A DNA stretch of 64,000 nucleotides from Limnohabitans radicicola (GCF_014837235.1 NZ_JACYFT010000002.1:310001-374000), one strand, 5' to 3'. Numbered from the stretch's first letter, positions 35,099-43,700 are shown. Notes: generated by a model not told the origin, from the letters alone. Numbers and translations are program-made.

Positions 35099-35184
35099 GA
35101 TGTAAAGAAAGGACTTGTGGGCCTGAAGCGCCATTGTCGGTCATTTGGGGCAAGATGGCGGTTATTGCTCCCACGGATGTTGCC

Positions 35185-35856
35185 ATGACCACCGCCCTCA
35201 AAATCGATTTCGTCTCCGACATTGCCTGCCCTTGGTGCGCGGTCGGGCTGTATTCACTCGAAAAAGCGCTGACCCGACTGCAAGGTGAGGTCCAGGCCGA
35301 GCTGCATTTCCAGCCCTTTGAGCTCAACCCCCACATGCCTGCGGGTGGACAGGACCTGACCGAGCACATCACCGAAAAATACGGCTCCACCCCCGAACAA
35401 CAGGCCCTGATGCGCGAGAACATCCGCCAGCGGGGGGCCGAAGTCGGTTTTGCCTTTGCGCCGGGCGGACGTGGCCGCGTCTACAACACCTTCAACGCCC
35501 ACCGTCTGCTGCACTGGGCCGCAGCGCAGGGCGAGGGCAAGCAACGTGCCCTCAAGAAAGCCCTGCTGGCGTCCTACCAGGGGCGTGCCGAGTGCATCGA
35601 AGACGATGCCGTGTTGCTGCAGGCCGTGCAGGACGCGGGCCTGCCCGTGGATGCGGCCCGTGAGGTGCTGGCCAGCCAGGCCTTTGCCGACGAGGTGCGC
35701 GCCCAGGAGCGCTACTACCAGCAGGCGGGCATCCACTCGGTGCCTGCGGTCATCATCAACGACCGTCACCTGCTTTCCGGTGGCCAGCCCGCCGAGGTGT
35801 TCGAGCAGGCCTTGCGCCAGATCGCGGCGCAAAGCCCGCAAGGTGCCGAGGCCTGA
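35185..35856 (+). CDS. DsbA-family oxidoreductase, FrnE-like
   Basis: The 223-residue protein has a thioredoxin fold with CPWC in VSDIACPWCAVGLYSLEKAL near residue 15. FNAHRLLHWA and GIHSVPAVIIND, with the cis-Pro, are typical of the FrnE/2-hydroxychromene isomerase-like branch. There is no signal peptide, so it acts in the cytoplasm as a dithiol oxidoreductase or isomerase. I chose MTTALKIDF at 35185; longer in-frame starts exist at 35155 and 35134 but lack similarity and approach the aroQ start. It is the first of five closely spaced genes. Confidence 0.9.
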   Translation: MTTALKIDFVSDIACPWCAVGLYSLEKALTRLQGEVQAELHFQPFELNPHMPAGGQDLTEHITEKYGSTPEQQALMRENIRQRGAEVGFAFAPGGRGRVYNTFNAHRLLHWAAAQGEGKQRALKKALLASYQGRAECIEDDAVLLQAVQDAGLPVDAAREVLASQAFADEVRAQERYYQQAGIHSVPAVIINDRHLLSGGQPAEVFEQALRQIAAQSPQGAEA

Positions 35857-35859
35857 GCC

Positions 35860-36660
35860 ATGGCCGAGCGCCTGCCGGTGTTGTTTGTCTCGCACGGCTC
35901 GCCCATGTTTGCCCTCAACCCGGGCAGCACGGGTCCGGCCCTGCAGGCCTGGATGCAGGCCCATGCGCCTGCCGAGCGCCTGCGCGGCATCGTGGTGATG
36001 TCGCCGCACTGGATGACGCAGGGCATCGGCGTCATGACGCACCCGTACCCGCCCACCTGGCACGACTTTGGCGGCTTCCCACCCGCGTTGTATGAACTGC
36101 AGTACCCCGCGCCCGGCGACCCGCCGTTGGCCAACAGGATGCTCGACTTGCTGAATTCGGCAGGCTGGCCCGCGGGCGCAGACCCCGAGCGGCCCTTCGA
36201 CCACGGTGCCTGGGTGCCTTTGCGCTACATGGCCCCTTTGGCGCAGGTGCCGGTGGTGCAGTTGTCACTGCCAGCCCATGCGACACCCGCCGACCTGTAC
36301 GCCATCGGCCAGGCGCTGGCTCCCTTGCGCGAGCAGGGCATCTTGCTGGTGGGCTCGGGCAGCATGACGCACAATCTGTACGAGCTGCGCCGCGAAGACG
36401 GTCCGACCGAGCCTTATGTGACGTCTTTTTGCAGCTGGGTCGAGGACACCCTGCGCGAGGGCGATCTGGCGACCCTGCTGGACTACCGTCACCGCGCACC
36501 CCACGCCGAGCGGGCGCACCCCACCGATGAGCATTTCCGCACGATTTACTTTGCGCTGGGCGCGGCAGGCTGGGGCCAGGCAGGCGGGCCACAGCCGCAC
36601 TACATCAGCCACGAGGTGATTTACCAGTCGCTGGCCATGGACGCTTTCAGCCTGCATTGA
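35860..36660 (+). CDS. DODA-type (LigB-like) extradiol dioxygenase
   Basis: The 266-residue protein matches the class III extradiol/4,5-DOPA dioxygenase family. Metal-site histidines are visible in SHGSPMFAL near residue 12, VVMSPHWM near 48, DHGAWVPLRYM near 113 and a C-terminal HPTDEHF. GSGSMTHNLYELR is another family block. Bacterial homologues such as YgiD open catechol rings using zinc or iron. The gene starts 3 bases after the FrnE-like gene. An aromatic substrate is suggested, but the operon gives no clear pathway. Confidence 0.9.
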   Translation: MAERLPVLFVSHGSPMFALNPGSTGPALQAWMQAHAPAERLRGIVVMSPHWMTQGIGVMTHPYPPTWHDFGGFPPALYELQYPAPGDPPLANRMLDLLNSAGWPAGADPERPFDHGAWVPLRYMAPLAQVPVVQLSLPAHATPADLYAIGQALAPLREQGILLVGSGSMTHNLYELRREDGPTEPYVTSFCSWVEDTLREGDLATLLDYRHRAPHAERAHPTDEHFRTIYFALGAAGWGQAGGPQPHYISHEVIYQSLAMDAFSLH

Positions 36661-36669
36661 GTGCCCCCC

Positions 36670-37056
36670 ATGACCCAGCCCGAACTGACGATTTACTTTG
36701 ACGGCAGCTGCCCCCTGTGCCGCCGCGAGATCGCGCTGTACCGTGGGCTGGCCACAAGCCAGACCCTGCAATGGGTGGATGTGAGTGCCGGGCAGCCCCT
36801 GGGCGAAGGCTTGTCGTGTGAAGCCGCCATGCGGCGTTTCCATGTGCGTGAGGCCAACGGCCGTCTGCTCAGCGGTGGCGCCGCTTTTGCCCGTTTGTGG
36901 CGGGCCTTGCCGGGCTGGCGCGTGCTGGGGTGGGTGTTTGCCTGGCCGCCCTTGTCCTGGTTGCTGGAGTTGGCCTACCGTGTTTTTTTGCCCATCCGGC
37001 CCGCACTGCAGCGACTGGCCAGACGCTGGTGGCGTGATCCGGAGGCTTTGAGATGA
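36670..37056 (+). CDS. DCC-family thiol-disulfide oxidoreductase (DUF393)
   Basis: The 128-residue protein starts at MTQPELTIYFDGSCPLC, which holds the DxxCxxC motif naming the DCC family, followed by RREIALYRG. FARLWRALPGWRVLGWVFAWPPL in the C-terminal half is the usual hydrophobic block and may touch the membrane. Function in the family is unproven; a thiol-redox role is assumed. An in-frame GTG nine bases earlier is possible. Its stop overlaps the next start by four bases. Confidence 0.87.
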   Translation: MTQPELTIYFDGSCPLCRREIALYRGLATSQTLQWVDVSAGQPLGEGLSCEAAMRRFHVREANGRLLSGGAAFARLWRALPGWRVLGWVFAWPPLSWLLELAYRVFLPIRPALQRLARRWWRDPEALR

Positions 37057-37772
37057 AGCAGGCACTGGCCATGATGGGCGTCTGGCTCGCTTTGAGCGCC
37101 CCGCTTGCGCAAGCCCAGATCGGAGAGCGTGTGGTGCTCGATGGCTTGGGTGGTTTGCAGGTGGACCGCACCGAGGTGACGATCGGGCAGTTCGAGCGCT
37201 ACGTGCAGGCCACGGGTGCACGCACCCGTGCCGAACTGGACGGCGGAGGGTTTGAATACGTGGGCGGCTGGCAGCGCCGCGCAGGCTGGGTCTGGCGGCA
37301 ACCCGAGGGAATACCAGCCGCGCCGCAGCTGCCGGCAGTCCACCTCACGCACGCGGAGGCCGCCGCCTATTGCCACTGGGCCAAGGGGCGGTTGCCCACG
37401 TCAGCCGAGTGGCGTGCAGCCGCTTTCACCGAGCTGCGTGCGGCCCCACCTGCGCCATGGGTTCGCGGCAAGACCTACCCCTGGCCTACGGGCGATAGCC
37501 CGCAAGGGGCCAACACCAGCGACCCCGACCCCTGGCCGCGCGCGGCGCCCGTGACGCAGACCCGGGCCGGGGTCAACGGACTGCATGACATGGGGGCCAA
37601 TGTGTGGGAATGGGCCGCCGATGAGCGGGGCCACGAACGCCAGACCCTGGGTGGCTCCTGGTGGTATCCGGCCTGGCAGATGCAGGCCGACGTGCAAGCC
37701 TGGAAACCGGCTGATTTTCATGCGGTCTACATCGGCTTTCGCTGCGTGTACGACGCCGGGACGCCACCATGA
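37053..37772 (+). CDS. Exported FGE-sulfatase/SUMF1-domain protein
   Basis: The 239-residue protein has a signal peptide (cleavage near APLAQAQ) and then a formylglycine-generating-enzyme fold: VDRTEVTIGQFERYV, AEAAAYCHWAKGRLPTSAEWRAAA, LHDMGANVWEWAADE and IGFRCVYD. The usual RGGSW appears as LGGSWWYP. The two active-site cysteines of true FGE are not evident, so it is more likely a binding or accessory protein of the family than a sulfatase activator. It overlaps neighbours on both sides by four bases. Confidence 0.87.
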   Translation: MKQALAMMGVWLALSAPLAQAQIGERVVLDGLGGLQVDRTEVTIGQFERYVQATGARTRAELDGGGFEYVGGWQRRAGWVWRQPEGIPAAPQLPAVHLTHAEAAAYCHWAKGRLPTSAEWRAAAFTELRAAPPAPWVRGKTYPWPTGDSPQGANTSDPDPWPRAAPVTQTRAGVNGLHDMGANVWEWAADERGHERQTLGGSWWYPAWQMQADVQAWKPADFHAVYIGFRCVYDAGTPP

Positions 37773-38482
37773 CGCCCGAACTTTTTGTGGGCATGCACAG
37801 CCTGCGCGAGGGCTACCGCGCCCTGGTGATCGGGGCCAGCGGGGCACTCGGGCAGGCATTTGTGCAGGCCTTGCAGTGCGATCCGCGGTGTGCCCGGGTG
37901 CAAGCCGTCTCGCGTGGGCAGCCCTGCGCCTGGGACTTGACCGATGCCGCCAGTCTTGCGGCCATGTGTGCGCGCTTGCAAGGTCCCTGGCACTTGGTGG
38001 TGGATGCCACCGGGGCCCTGACGCTGGGAGGCCAAGGGCCTGAAAAACGCCTGCAGGAACTCGATGCCGACCGTTTGCTGCACAGCTTGCAGGTCAACGC
38101 GGTCGGGCCCGCGCTGCTGTTGCAGCAGCTGGCGGCGCAGCTGGAACGCGGCGAACGTGTCATCTGGGCCAAACTCTCGGCGCGTGTGGGCAGCATCGAA
38201 GACAACCGCAAGGGCGGCTGGTACGGCTACCGCGCGGCCAAAGCGGCGCTCAACCAGTTCTTGCAGACTGCCGCGATCGAGCTGGCGCGCCAACGTCCGC
38301 TGGCCGTGGTCGCCGCTTTGCAGCCCGGCACGGTGCGCTCGGCCTTGAGCCAGCCCTTTGTGGGGAACGAGGCCTTGGACCCTGCCTGGTCTGCGCAGCG
38401 GCTGCTGGCGGTGCTCGATGCGCTGGAGCCGACGGGGCGGGCGCAGTTTGTGGACCATCTGGGGCAGCCCATCCCCTGGTGA
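37769..38482 (+). CDS. Short-chain dehydrogenase/reductase (C-factor-like)
   Basis: The 237-residue protein has LVIGASGALGQAFVQAL (NAD(P) loop), a catalytic Ser region AKLSARVGSIEDN and YxxxK in WYGYRAAKAALNQFL. LQPGTVRSALSQPF follows the active site, as in C-signal-like SDRs. It reduces or oxidises an unknown carbonyl. It overlaps the FGE-like gene by four bases and is the last gene of the five-gene operon. A hairpin lies between it and the convergent radical SAM gene. Confidence 0.9.
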   Translation: MTPELFVGMHSLREGYRALVIGASGALGQAFVQALQCDPRCARVQAVSRGQPCAWDLTDAASLAAMCARLQGPWHLVVDATGALTLGGQGPEKRLQELDADRLLHSLQVNAVGPALLLQQLAAQLERGERVIWAKLSARVGSIEDNRKGGWYGYRAAKAALNQFLQTAAIELARQRPLAVVAALQPGTVRSALSQPFVGNEALDPAWSAQRLLAVLDALEPTGRAQFVDHLGQPIPW

Positions 38483-38488
38483 TGCGCC

Positions 38489-38506
38489 GCTGGGGTGACC
38501 CCCAGC
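38489..38506. other. Hairpin between convergent genes
   Basis: GCTGGGG (38489-38495) and CCCCAGC (38500-38506) form a 7-bp stem with a four-base loop in the 37-base gap between the SDR and radical SAM genes. No T-run follows on either strand, so it may only slow polymerase or protect transcript ends. Confidence 0.4.
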
Positions 38507-38519
38507 CGCTGTCAGTGCC

Positions 38520-40445
38520 TCAGTTCAGGGCTTTGGCAATCTTGTGACGCGGCACGGAGGGCTTGGGGAAATGGCCCTTGGGCAAGTCAAACCACTGGCG
38601 CACATCGGCTTCCACTCCGACGCCATGCATGAAGTTGTAGATGGCTTTTTTCAGACCCTGACCCAGCAGGTCATGGTCCACGCCGGGCGGCATGGGGGTG
38701 GGGTCGACAAAGCCCACGTCGTTTTTGGCGAACGTGCCTTCGGGCAGTGGCAGCAATTGCACGCCGTAGGTTTCGGGGTTTTGGCCCACGGGTGAGTGCA
38801 CGGTGCACACAAAGCGGTGGAAAAAGCCGCTGTGGATGCAGCCGTTTTCAAACAGCTGGCGCACGTATTCGAGCGCGTCCACCGTGTCCTGCACGGTCTG
38901 TGTCGGAAAGCCGTACATCAGGTAGGCGTGCACCAGCACGCCTGCATCGGCAAAGCCTTTGGTCACTTGCGCCACCTGTTCGACCGAGACGCCTTTTTTC
39001 ATCAGCGCGAGCAATCGGTCCGACGCGACCTCCAAGCCGCCCGACATGGCAATACACCCGCTTTGCGCCAGCAGCTCGCACAGCTCGGGTGTGAAGGTTT
39101 TTTCAAAGCGGATGTTGCCCCACCAGGAGATTTGTAAGCCCCGACGCAGGATTTCTTCGGCCAGGGCCTTGAGCGCTTTGGGCGGCGCGGCTTCGTCGAC
39201 AAAGTGAAAGCCGGTCTGGCCCGTCTCGGCCACGATCTGCTCGATGCGGTCCACCAAAGTGCTGGCCTGAGCCGTTTCGTAGCGGCTGATGTAGTCCAGG
39301 CTCACGTCGCAGAAGCTGCATTTCTTCCAGTAGCAGCCGTGCGCCACGGTGAGTTTGTTCCAGCGCCCGTCGCTCCATAGCCGGTTCATCGGGTTGAGCA
39401 TGTCCAAGAGCGACAGGTACTGGTGCAGCGGCAGGCCGTCCCAGGTGGGTGTGCCCACGTCCTCGAAAGGGATGTCAGGCTCTTGCAGGTTCATGTACTG
39501 CACCTGACCTGCATCGCTGCGCACAAATGTGCGTTGCAGGCGCTGCGCGCTGCGCTGGCCTTGCAGGTGTTCGATCAGGCTGAGCAGCGGGCGCTCGCCG
39601 CCGTCCAGCGTGACGAAATCCACATGGTCGAAGACACGGGCGTCTTGGAGTTCGCGCAGCTCGGTGTTCACAAATCCGCCGCCCAAAGCGATGCGGATGT
39701 GCGGCTGTGCCCGCTTGATGCATTGGGCGATGCGAAAGGCCGCATAAACCGAACCGGGGAAGGGCACAGACAGCAGCACCAATTGGGGCAGGTGGCGTTC
39801 AATCGCTTGCAGGGCCAGGCGCTCCAGCGTGCTGTCGATCAGGTTGGGGGGCTGTGCCAGCGCCTCGGCCAGTGCGTCAAAGCTGGGCTGGCTGGCGGCC
39901 AGGCGTTCGGCGTAGCGCACGAATTCAAAGCCTTCGTCGACCGCATCGCGCAGCACGTCGGCCAGGTCGTTCAGGTACAGCGTGGCCAGGTGCCGGGCGC
40001 GGTCGGTCTGGCCCAAAGCGCCAAAGGCCCAGCCGATCGGGTCGCCCGTGCCATCGTCGTCATAGGCGTCGAGCGCGGCAAAGCGTGGGCCTTCGGGCAA
40101 AAAGCCCCGGCTGGCGATGCGGTGGCTGAGCGTGCTGTCGCGTCCTTGCAAAAAGGCGATCACCGGGTCGATGCTGACCGCGTAGTCCTGGAAGTGATCG
40201 AGGAAAAAGTTCACCGGGCCCGAGCGGTCTTCGATGGGCAACGCCAGCGCTGCGTCGCGCAAGGCCATGAGCCCTTGTTTGTTCAACAAGGCCAGCACGG
40301 TGGCCAGGGCCAAGTCTTCTTGCTCCGCATTGAAACCCCGTGAACGCAAAAAACCCGTCAGGTAGGCCGTGGACGGGTAGGGTGTGTTGAGCTGCGTCAT
40401 CGGCGGGATGAGGCTCAAAACTTTGAAGGGAACGGGGCTGGGCAT
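38520..40445 (-). CDS. B12-binding-domain radical SAM protein
   Basis: The 641-residue protein has an N-terminal cobalamin-binding-like region (VLSLIPPMTQLNTPYPSTAYL; IALGGGFVNTELREL near residue 265) and a radical SAM core around residue 375. The cluster motif is CYWKKCSFC, that is CX4CX2C instead of the common CX3CX2C. GFHFVDEAAPPKALKALAEEIL and MSGGLEVASDRLL are SAM-domain strands. It probably catalyses a methylation or rearrangement with SAM and perhaps B12. No obvious substrate gene is near except a 56-residue basic protein divergent from it. The start at 40445 fits the conserved PPMTQLNTPYPS region. Confidence 0.88.
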   Translation of the reverse strand: MPSPVPFKVLSLIPPMTQLNTPYPSTAYLTGFLRSRGFNAEQEDLALATVLALLNKQGLMALRDAALALPIEDRSGPVNFFLDHFQDYAVSIDPVIAFLQGRDSTLSHRIASRGFLPEGPRFAALDAYDDDGTGDPIGWAFGALGQTDRARHLATLYLNDLADVLRDAVDEGFEFVRYAERLAASQPSFDALAEALAQPPNLIDSTLERLALQAIERHLPQLVLLSVPFPGSVYAAFRIAQCIKRAQPHIRIALGGGFVNTELRELQDARVFDHVDFVTLDGGERPLLSLIEHLQGQRSAQRLQRTFVRSDAGQVQYMNLQEPDIPFEDVGTPTWDGLPLHQYLSLLDMLNPMNRLWSDGRWNKLTVAHGCYWKKCSFCDVSLDYISRYETAQASTLVDRIEQIVAETGQTGFHFVDEAAPPKALKALAEEILRRGLQISWWGNIRFEKTFTPELCELLAQSGCIAMSGGLEVASDRLLALMKKGVSVEQVAQVTKGFADAGVLVHAYLMYGFPTQTVQDTVDALEYVRQLFENGCIHSGFFHRFVCTVHSPVGQNPETYGVQLLPLPEGTFAKNDVGFVDPTPMPPGVDHDLLGQGLKKAIYNFMHGVGVEADVRQWFDLPKGHFPKPSVPRHKIAKALN

Positions 40446-40575
40446 GGTTTGGTGGGAAATCGTGGCCCAAAAGGCGTCTGACAGGGGCAATTATCGTCGC
40501 CGGACAGGGGACAGCCACGGGAAGGGCGATTTCTTGTGGCTTAATAACGCTTTGCAATTTTTTCTGGAGCCAAAG

Positions 40576-40746
40576 ATGGGCAACAAAATCGTCACCGAAG
40601 CCGACCGTAAATTCACACCTCCACTGCCAGTTTTGCCCGGCGTGACCTTGCCTACCCACGGTCGCGGCCAGCGCGTGAGCCTGGAGCGTGGCGTCGCCAC
40701 CCGCAGCAAAAAGAACCCTGGCAAGCGTTCCAAAAAAGGCGGTTGA
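40576..40746 (+). CDS. Small basic protein of unknown function
   Basis: The 56-residue protein begins MGNKIVTEADRKF after a good ribosome site (CTGGAGCC, eight bases before ATG). A proline-rich middle (TPPLPVLPGVTLP) leads to a Lys/Arg/Gly-rich tail (RSKKNPGKRSKKGG). I do not recognise it. The net positive charge suggests RNA, DNA or ribosome binding. It is divergent from the radical SAM gene and followed by a clear intrinsic terminator at 40790, which supports a real, separately transcribed gene. Confidence 0.7.
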   Translation: MGNKIVTEADRKFTPPLPVLPGVTLPTHGRGQRVSLERGVATRSKKNPGKRSKKGG

Positions 40747-40789
40747 ACCAGCAGGTGCAGCCCGCCTCGGCGTGGCTGCCCAAACCCGA

Positions 40790-40818
40790 GCCACTGGCCT
40801 TGCGTCAGTGGCTTTTTT
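40790..40818 (+). terminator. Intrinsic terminator after the small basic protein gene
   Basis: GCCACTG (40790-40796) and CAGTGGC (40806-40812) form a 7-bp stem, followed by six T (40813-40818). The start codon of the J-domain gene comes one base later, so terminator and start region coincide. Confidence 0.82.
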
Positions 40819-40819
40819 C

Positions 40820-41947
40820 ATGAGCACTGACAACACCCCCGGCTCTGCAGCGCCTTCGGTCTACGCTGCGCTGAGCGTTCAGGCGCGCCCCGATGCCACG
40901 CTGAGTCCCGCGCAGCAGCGCTATAACGCCTTGCTGGCCCGCATCGAAGCCTTGTCGGCGCAGGTGGAGCGCCTGCAGGCTTGGTCGGATGCGCATCGCC
41001 ACGCGCATATGCAGGCTTTGTACCAGACGGCCCAGCAAACGCGGGCCTTGCGCCAAAGCCTGCTGGTCTTTTTGCATGACAAGCTGCAAGGCGATGCGCT
41101 GACCTCGCAGCAGCAGCGCATGGCGCGCACCCAGGTGCGTGGTTTGATCGACCAACTCGGCCCGGATTCCGACCCGCAAATACAAGCCCTGGCCGAGCTG
41201 TACCGTCTGGACGAGGACGAACTCGCCGAAGAGCGCGCCGAGGAGGCGCAGCGCCTGCGCGAGCAGATCGAAGCGGCGCTGGGCCAGCCCATCCACAACC
41301 CCCACCAATACCAGACGCCGGAAGAGATGATGGCGGCTGGCATGCGCCAGTGGCAGCGCCAACAGCAAGCCGACGAAGAACGCAAAGCCGCCAAGCGGGC
41401 TGCACGCAAGGCGCTCAAAAAACCGGCCGCACACCAAAGGGCCGAGGTGCAGCAGGCCGATGCACGCAGCGCGATCCGCACCATCTTCCGGCAACTGGCC
41501 AGTGCCCTGCACCCGGACCGCGAGCCCGATGCGCAAGAGCGCGAGCGCAAGACCACGCTCATGAGCGAAGTCAACGCGGCCTATGAAAAAAATGACCTCA
41601 GCACCTTGCTGCGGCTGCAAATGCAGGCGGCCCTCTCGGACGCCTCAGGCGCCTCGCGCTTTGCCGATGACCAACTGGCGGTCATGGCTTTGCTGCTCAA
41701 GGAGCAGGTCTCGGCTCTGGAAGATGATCTGGCGCAAATGGAGTTCAGGCTCACGCGGGAGCTTTGCGTGACGGTGAGTGCCCAGCTGAGCGAGGCCGTG
41801 ATGACGCAGGCCCTGCAAACCCTGCAGGCCAACCAGCGCCACGAGGCTGACAGCCTGTCGTCTGATTTGCGCCGGATTCAGAGTGAGGCCGAGCTCAAGC
41901 GCTGGCTCAAGGAACAGAGCCGGGCGTTCAAAGCCACTTCTGCATGA
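40820..41947 (+). CDS. J-domain (DnaJ-like) protein
   Basis: The 375-residue protein is helical and charged throughout. The J-domain core lies near residues 220-262: RTIFRQLASALHPDREPDAQERERKT in part, with the HPD tripeptide that activates Hsp70, and MSEVNAAYEKNDLSTLL. Residues 30-200 look like coiled coil. It may recruit DnaK to a particular substrate. The start at 40820 is weakly supported because it lies one base after a terminator T-run and has no ribosome site; an in-frame GTG at 40808 is an alternative. The last 20 bases overlap the convergent GNAT gene. Confidence 0.8.
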   Translation: MSTDNTPGSAAPSVYAALSVQARPDATLSPAQQRYNALLARIEALSAQVERLQAWSDAHRHAHMQALYQTAQQTRALRQSLLVFLHDKLQGDALTSQQQRMARTQVRGLIDQLGPDSDPQIQALAELYRLDEDELAEERAEEAQRLREQIEAALGQPIHNPHQYQTPEEMMAAGMRQWQRQQQADEERKAAKRAARKALKKPAAHQRAEVQQADARSAIRTIFRQLASALHPDREPDAQERERKTTLMSEVNAAYEKNDLSTLLRLQMQAALSDASGASRFADDQLAVMALLLKEQVSALEDDLAQMEFRLTRELCVTVSAQLSEAVMTQALQTLQANQRHEADSLSSDLRRIQSEAELKRWLKEQSRAFKATSA

Positions 41948-42410
41948 AGCTGGCCTGGCCTGCAGCCGGGTCGAGTTCGTAAGGCGCAAAACCAAAACGC
42001 ACATAGCTCGACAGGGCCCGCGCATTGCCCGTGAGCACTTCGAGCGTGAGCTTGCAGCAGCCACGTGCACGGGCATGTTGCTCGGCTGCGGCCAGCAAGG
42101 CCTGGCCCACACCCGCGCCCCGGTGGTCAGGCAGCACCGCGACGTCGTGGATGTTCATGAGCGGCTGCGCCTTGAAGGTCGAATAGCCCTCGATGCAGTT
42201 GATGAGCCCCACCGGGGCATCGCCCAGCCAGGCAATGAAACTGGCCGCCGTGGGGCGGGCGGCCAGGTCGTCGCACAGGCGGTTCTTCACGTCCTGCGTC
42301 AGGCCTGCGCCGCCGCCCATGGGGTCGCGGGCGTAGGCATCGAGCAGCATGACCAGTGCATCGCGGTGGGCGCGCAGCTGGTAATCCACAGGCAGGACAT
42401 GAAGGGGCAT
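41928..42410 (-). CDS. GNAT-family N-acetyltransferase
   Basis: The 160-residue protein carries the GNAT fold: GDAPVGLINCIEG (beta 4), NIHDVAVLPDHRGAGVGQALLAA with the acetyl-CoA-binding RGAGVGQ loop, and a C-terminal VLTGNARALSSYVRFGF. It acetylates an amine on an unknown small molecule or protein. It lies 3 bases after the dadA stop is reached from the other side, i.e. dadA is upstream of it on the minus strand only if transcription reads through; here dadA ends at 42414, four bases before this start, so the two are probably co-transcribed. Confidence 0.88.
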   Translation of the reverse strand: MPLHVLPVDYQLRAHRDALVMLLDAYARDPMGGGAGLTQDVKNRLCDDLAARPTAASFIAWLGDAPVGLINCIEGYSTFKAQPLMNIHDVAVLPDHRGAGVGQALLAAAEQHARARGCCKLTLEVLTGNARALSSYVRFGFAPYELDPAAGQASFMQKWL

Positions 42411-42413
42411 GGT

Positions 42414-43700
42414 TCAGACCGCAGCCGGGGCGGTGGCGTGTGTTGCAAAGGAGCGCACATTGTGCCCCATGCCCTGCAGCACATGCCCGGCCAGCTGGTG
42501 CGCGGTGATGGCGCTCAGCGTCCAGCCCAGGTGGCCGTGACCGGTGTTGTAGAACACATTGGCTTTTTTGCCCGCGCCTACACGCGGCAGCATGTTGGGC
42601 ATCATGGGGCGCAGGCCTGCCCAGGGCACCACGCGTCGGGTGTCGATGCCCGGGAAGCATTCGTTGACCCAGTTGACCAGCGGCTGGATGCGGTCGGCGC
42701 GGATGTCCAGATCGATGCCATTGAACTCGGCCGTGCCCGCCACGCGGAAACGGTCGTCGCCCAGGCGGCTGGTGACCAGTTTGGTCTCGTCGTCGAGCAG
42801 GCTCACCTGGGGGGCAGCGGCCTGGCTGGCGGCATCGGGCATGTTGACGGTGATTGAGTAGCCTTTGACGGGGTAGATGTTCAGGCGGTCGCCCAGCTGC
42901 GCGGCCAGGCGGCGGCCATGCACGCCTGCGCAGACCACGATACCGTCAAAGGTGAGGGTGTCGACTTGGCCCTGGTGCTGGATCTGCACGCTGGCGATCT
43001 GGCCATCGGAGTGCACATTCAGCACTTCGTGTTCGGTGAGGATTTTCACACCCATGCGCTCGCAGGCCTGGGCCAGGCCAAAGGTGAATTTGTGGATGTC
43101 GCCTGTGGAGTCGCTTTCGGTGAAGTAGCCGCCGTAGTACTGGCCTTGCAGCGTTGGCTCGATGGCCTTCATTTCTTCGGGTGTGACTGCGCGGCGCGGC
43201 AGGCCGCCCTGGGCGAGCAGCTTGGAGACTTCGCCCGCGTGGTCAAAGCCCTTTTTGTCGCGGTAGATGTGCAGGATGCCTTCGCGCTTGTGGTCGAACT
43301 CGATGCCCTCGGCCTTGGCCCAGGCAAAGTGGTGCTCGCGTGAGGCGATGGCCAGTTGGGCTGTGGCGATGGTGTTGTCCTTGTATTTGGGAATGGCGGC
43401 CACGAACTCGGCCATCCAGCTGAGCTTGTGCCAGGTGGGGGCGGGGTTCATCAGCAGTGGGGCATCGCTTTTGAGCATCCACTTGAGGCCCTTGATGATC
43501 GTGGACGGGTGGGTCCAGACTTCGGCGTTCGATGCCGACAACTGGCCCCCGTTGGCATAGGACGTTTCCATGCCGGGGTAGCGGTTCTTCTCGATCAGGG
43601 TGACCCGCAGGCCTTGCTGGGCCAGGGCGTAGGCAGAGGTGACGCCGGTGATGCCGCCGCCGATGACGACCATGTGTTTTTGGACCATGGGATTTTTCAT
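42414..43700 (-). CDS. dadA: D-amino acid dehydrogenase (DadA-type flavoprotein)
   Basis: The 428-residue enzyme starts at MKNPMVQKHMVVIGGGITGVTSAYALAQ in two pieces: residues 1-10 and the FAD loop at 11-28. YPGMETSYANGGQLS, VVCAGVHGRRLA and a C-terminal NTGHGHLGWTLS are DAO-family blocks. DadA oxidises D-amino acids, mainly D-alanine, to 2-oxoacids and passes electrons to quinone. Here its leader holds a tandem glycine riboswitch and it follows gcvP, so glycine or a glycine-derived amine may be its physiological substrate. No alanine racemase gene is beside it. The ribosome site GAGAG precedes the ATG at 43700. Confidence 0.92.
   Translation of the reverse strand: MKNPMVQKHMVVIGGGITGVTSAYALAQQGLRVTLIEKNRYPGMETSYANGGQLSASNAEVWTHPSTIIKGLKWMLKSDAPLLMNPAPTWHKLSWMAEFVAAIPKYKDNTIATAQLAIASREHHFAWAKAEGIEFDHKREGILHIYRDKKGFDHAGEVSKLLAQGGLPRRAVTPEEMKAIEPTLQGQYYGGYFTESDSTGDIHKFTFGLAQACERMGVKILTEHEVLNVHSDGQIASVQIQHQGQVDTLTFDGIVVCAGVHGRRLAAQLGDRLNIYPVKGYSITVNMPDAASQAAAPQVSLLDDETKLVTSRLGDDRFRVAGTAEFNGIDLDIRADRIQPLVNWVNECFPGIDTRRVVPWAGLRPMMPNMLPRVGAGKKANVFYNTGHGHLGWTLSAITAHQLAGHVLQGMGHNVRSFATHATAPAAV

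Noticed and set aside
35134..35184. N-terminal extension of the FrnE-like protein
   Set aside because: The extra 17 residues lack similarity, and starting at 35185 gives the usual family N-terminus close to CPWC.
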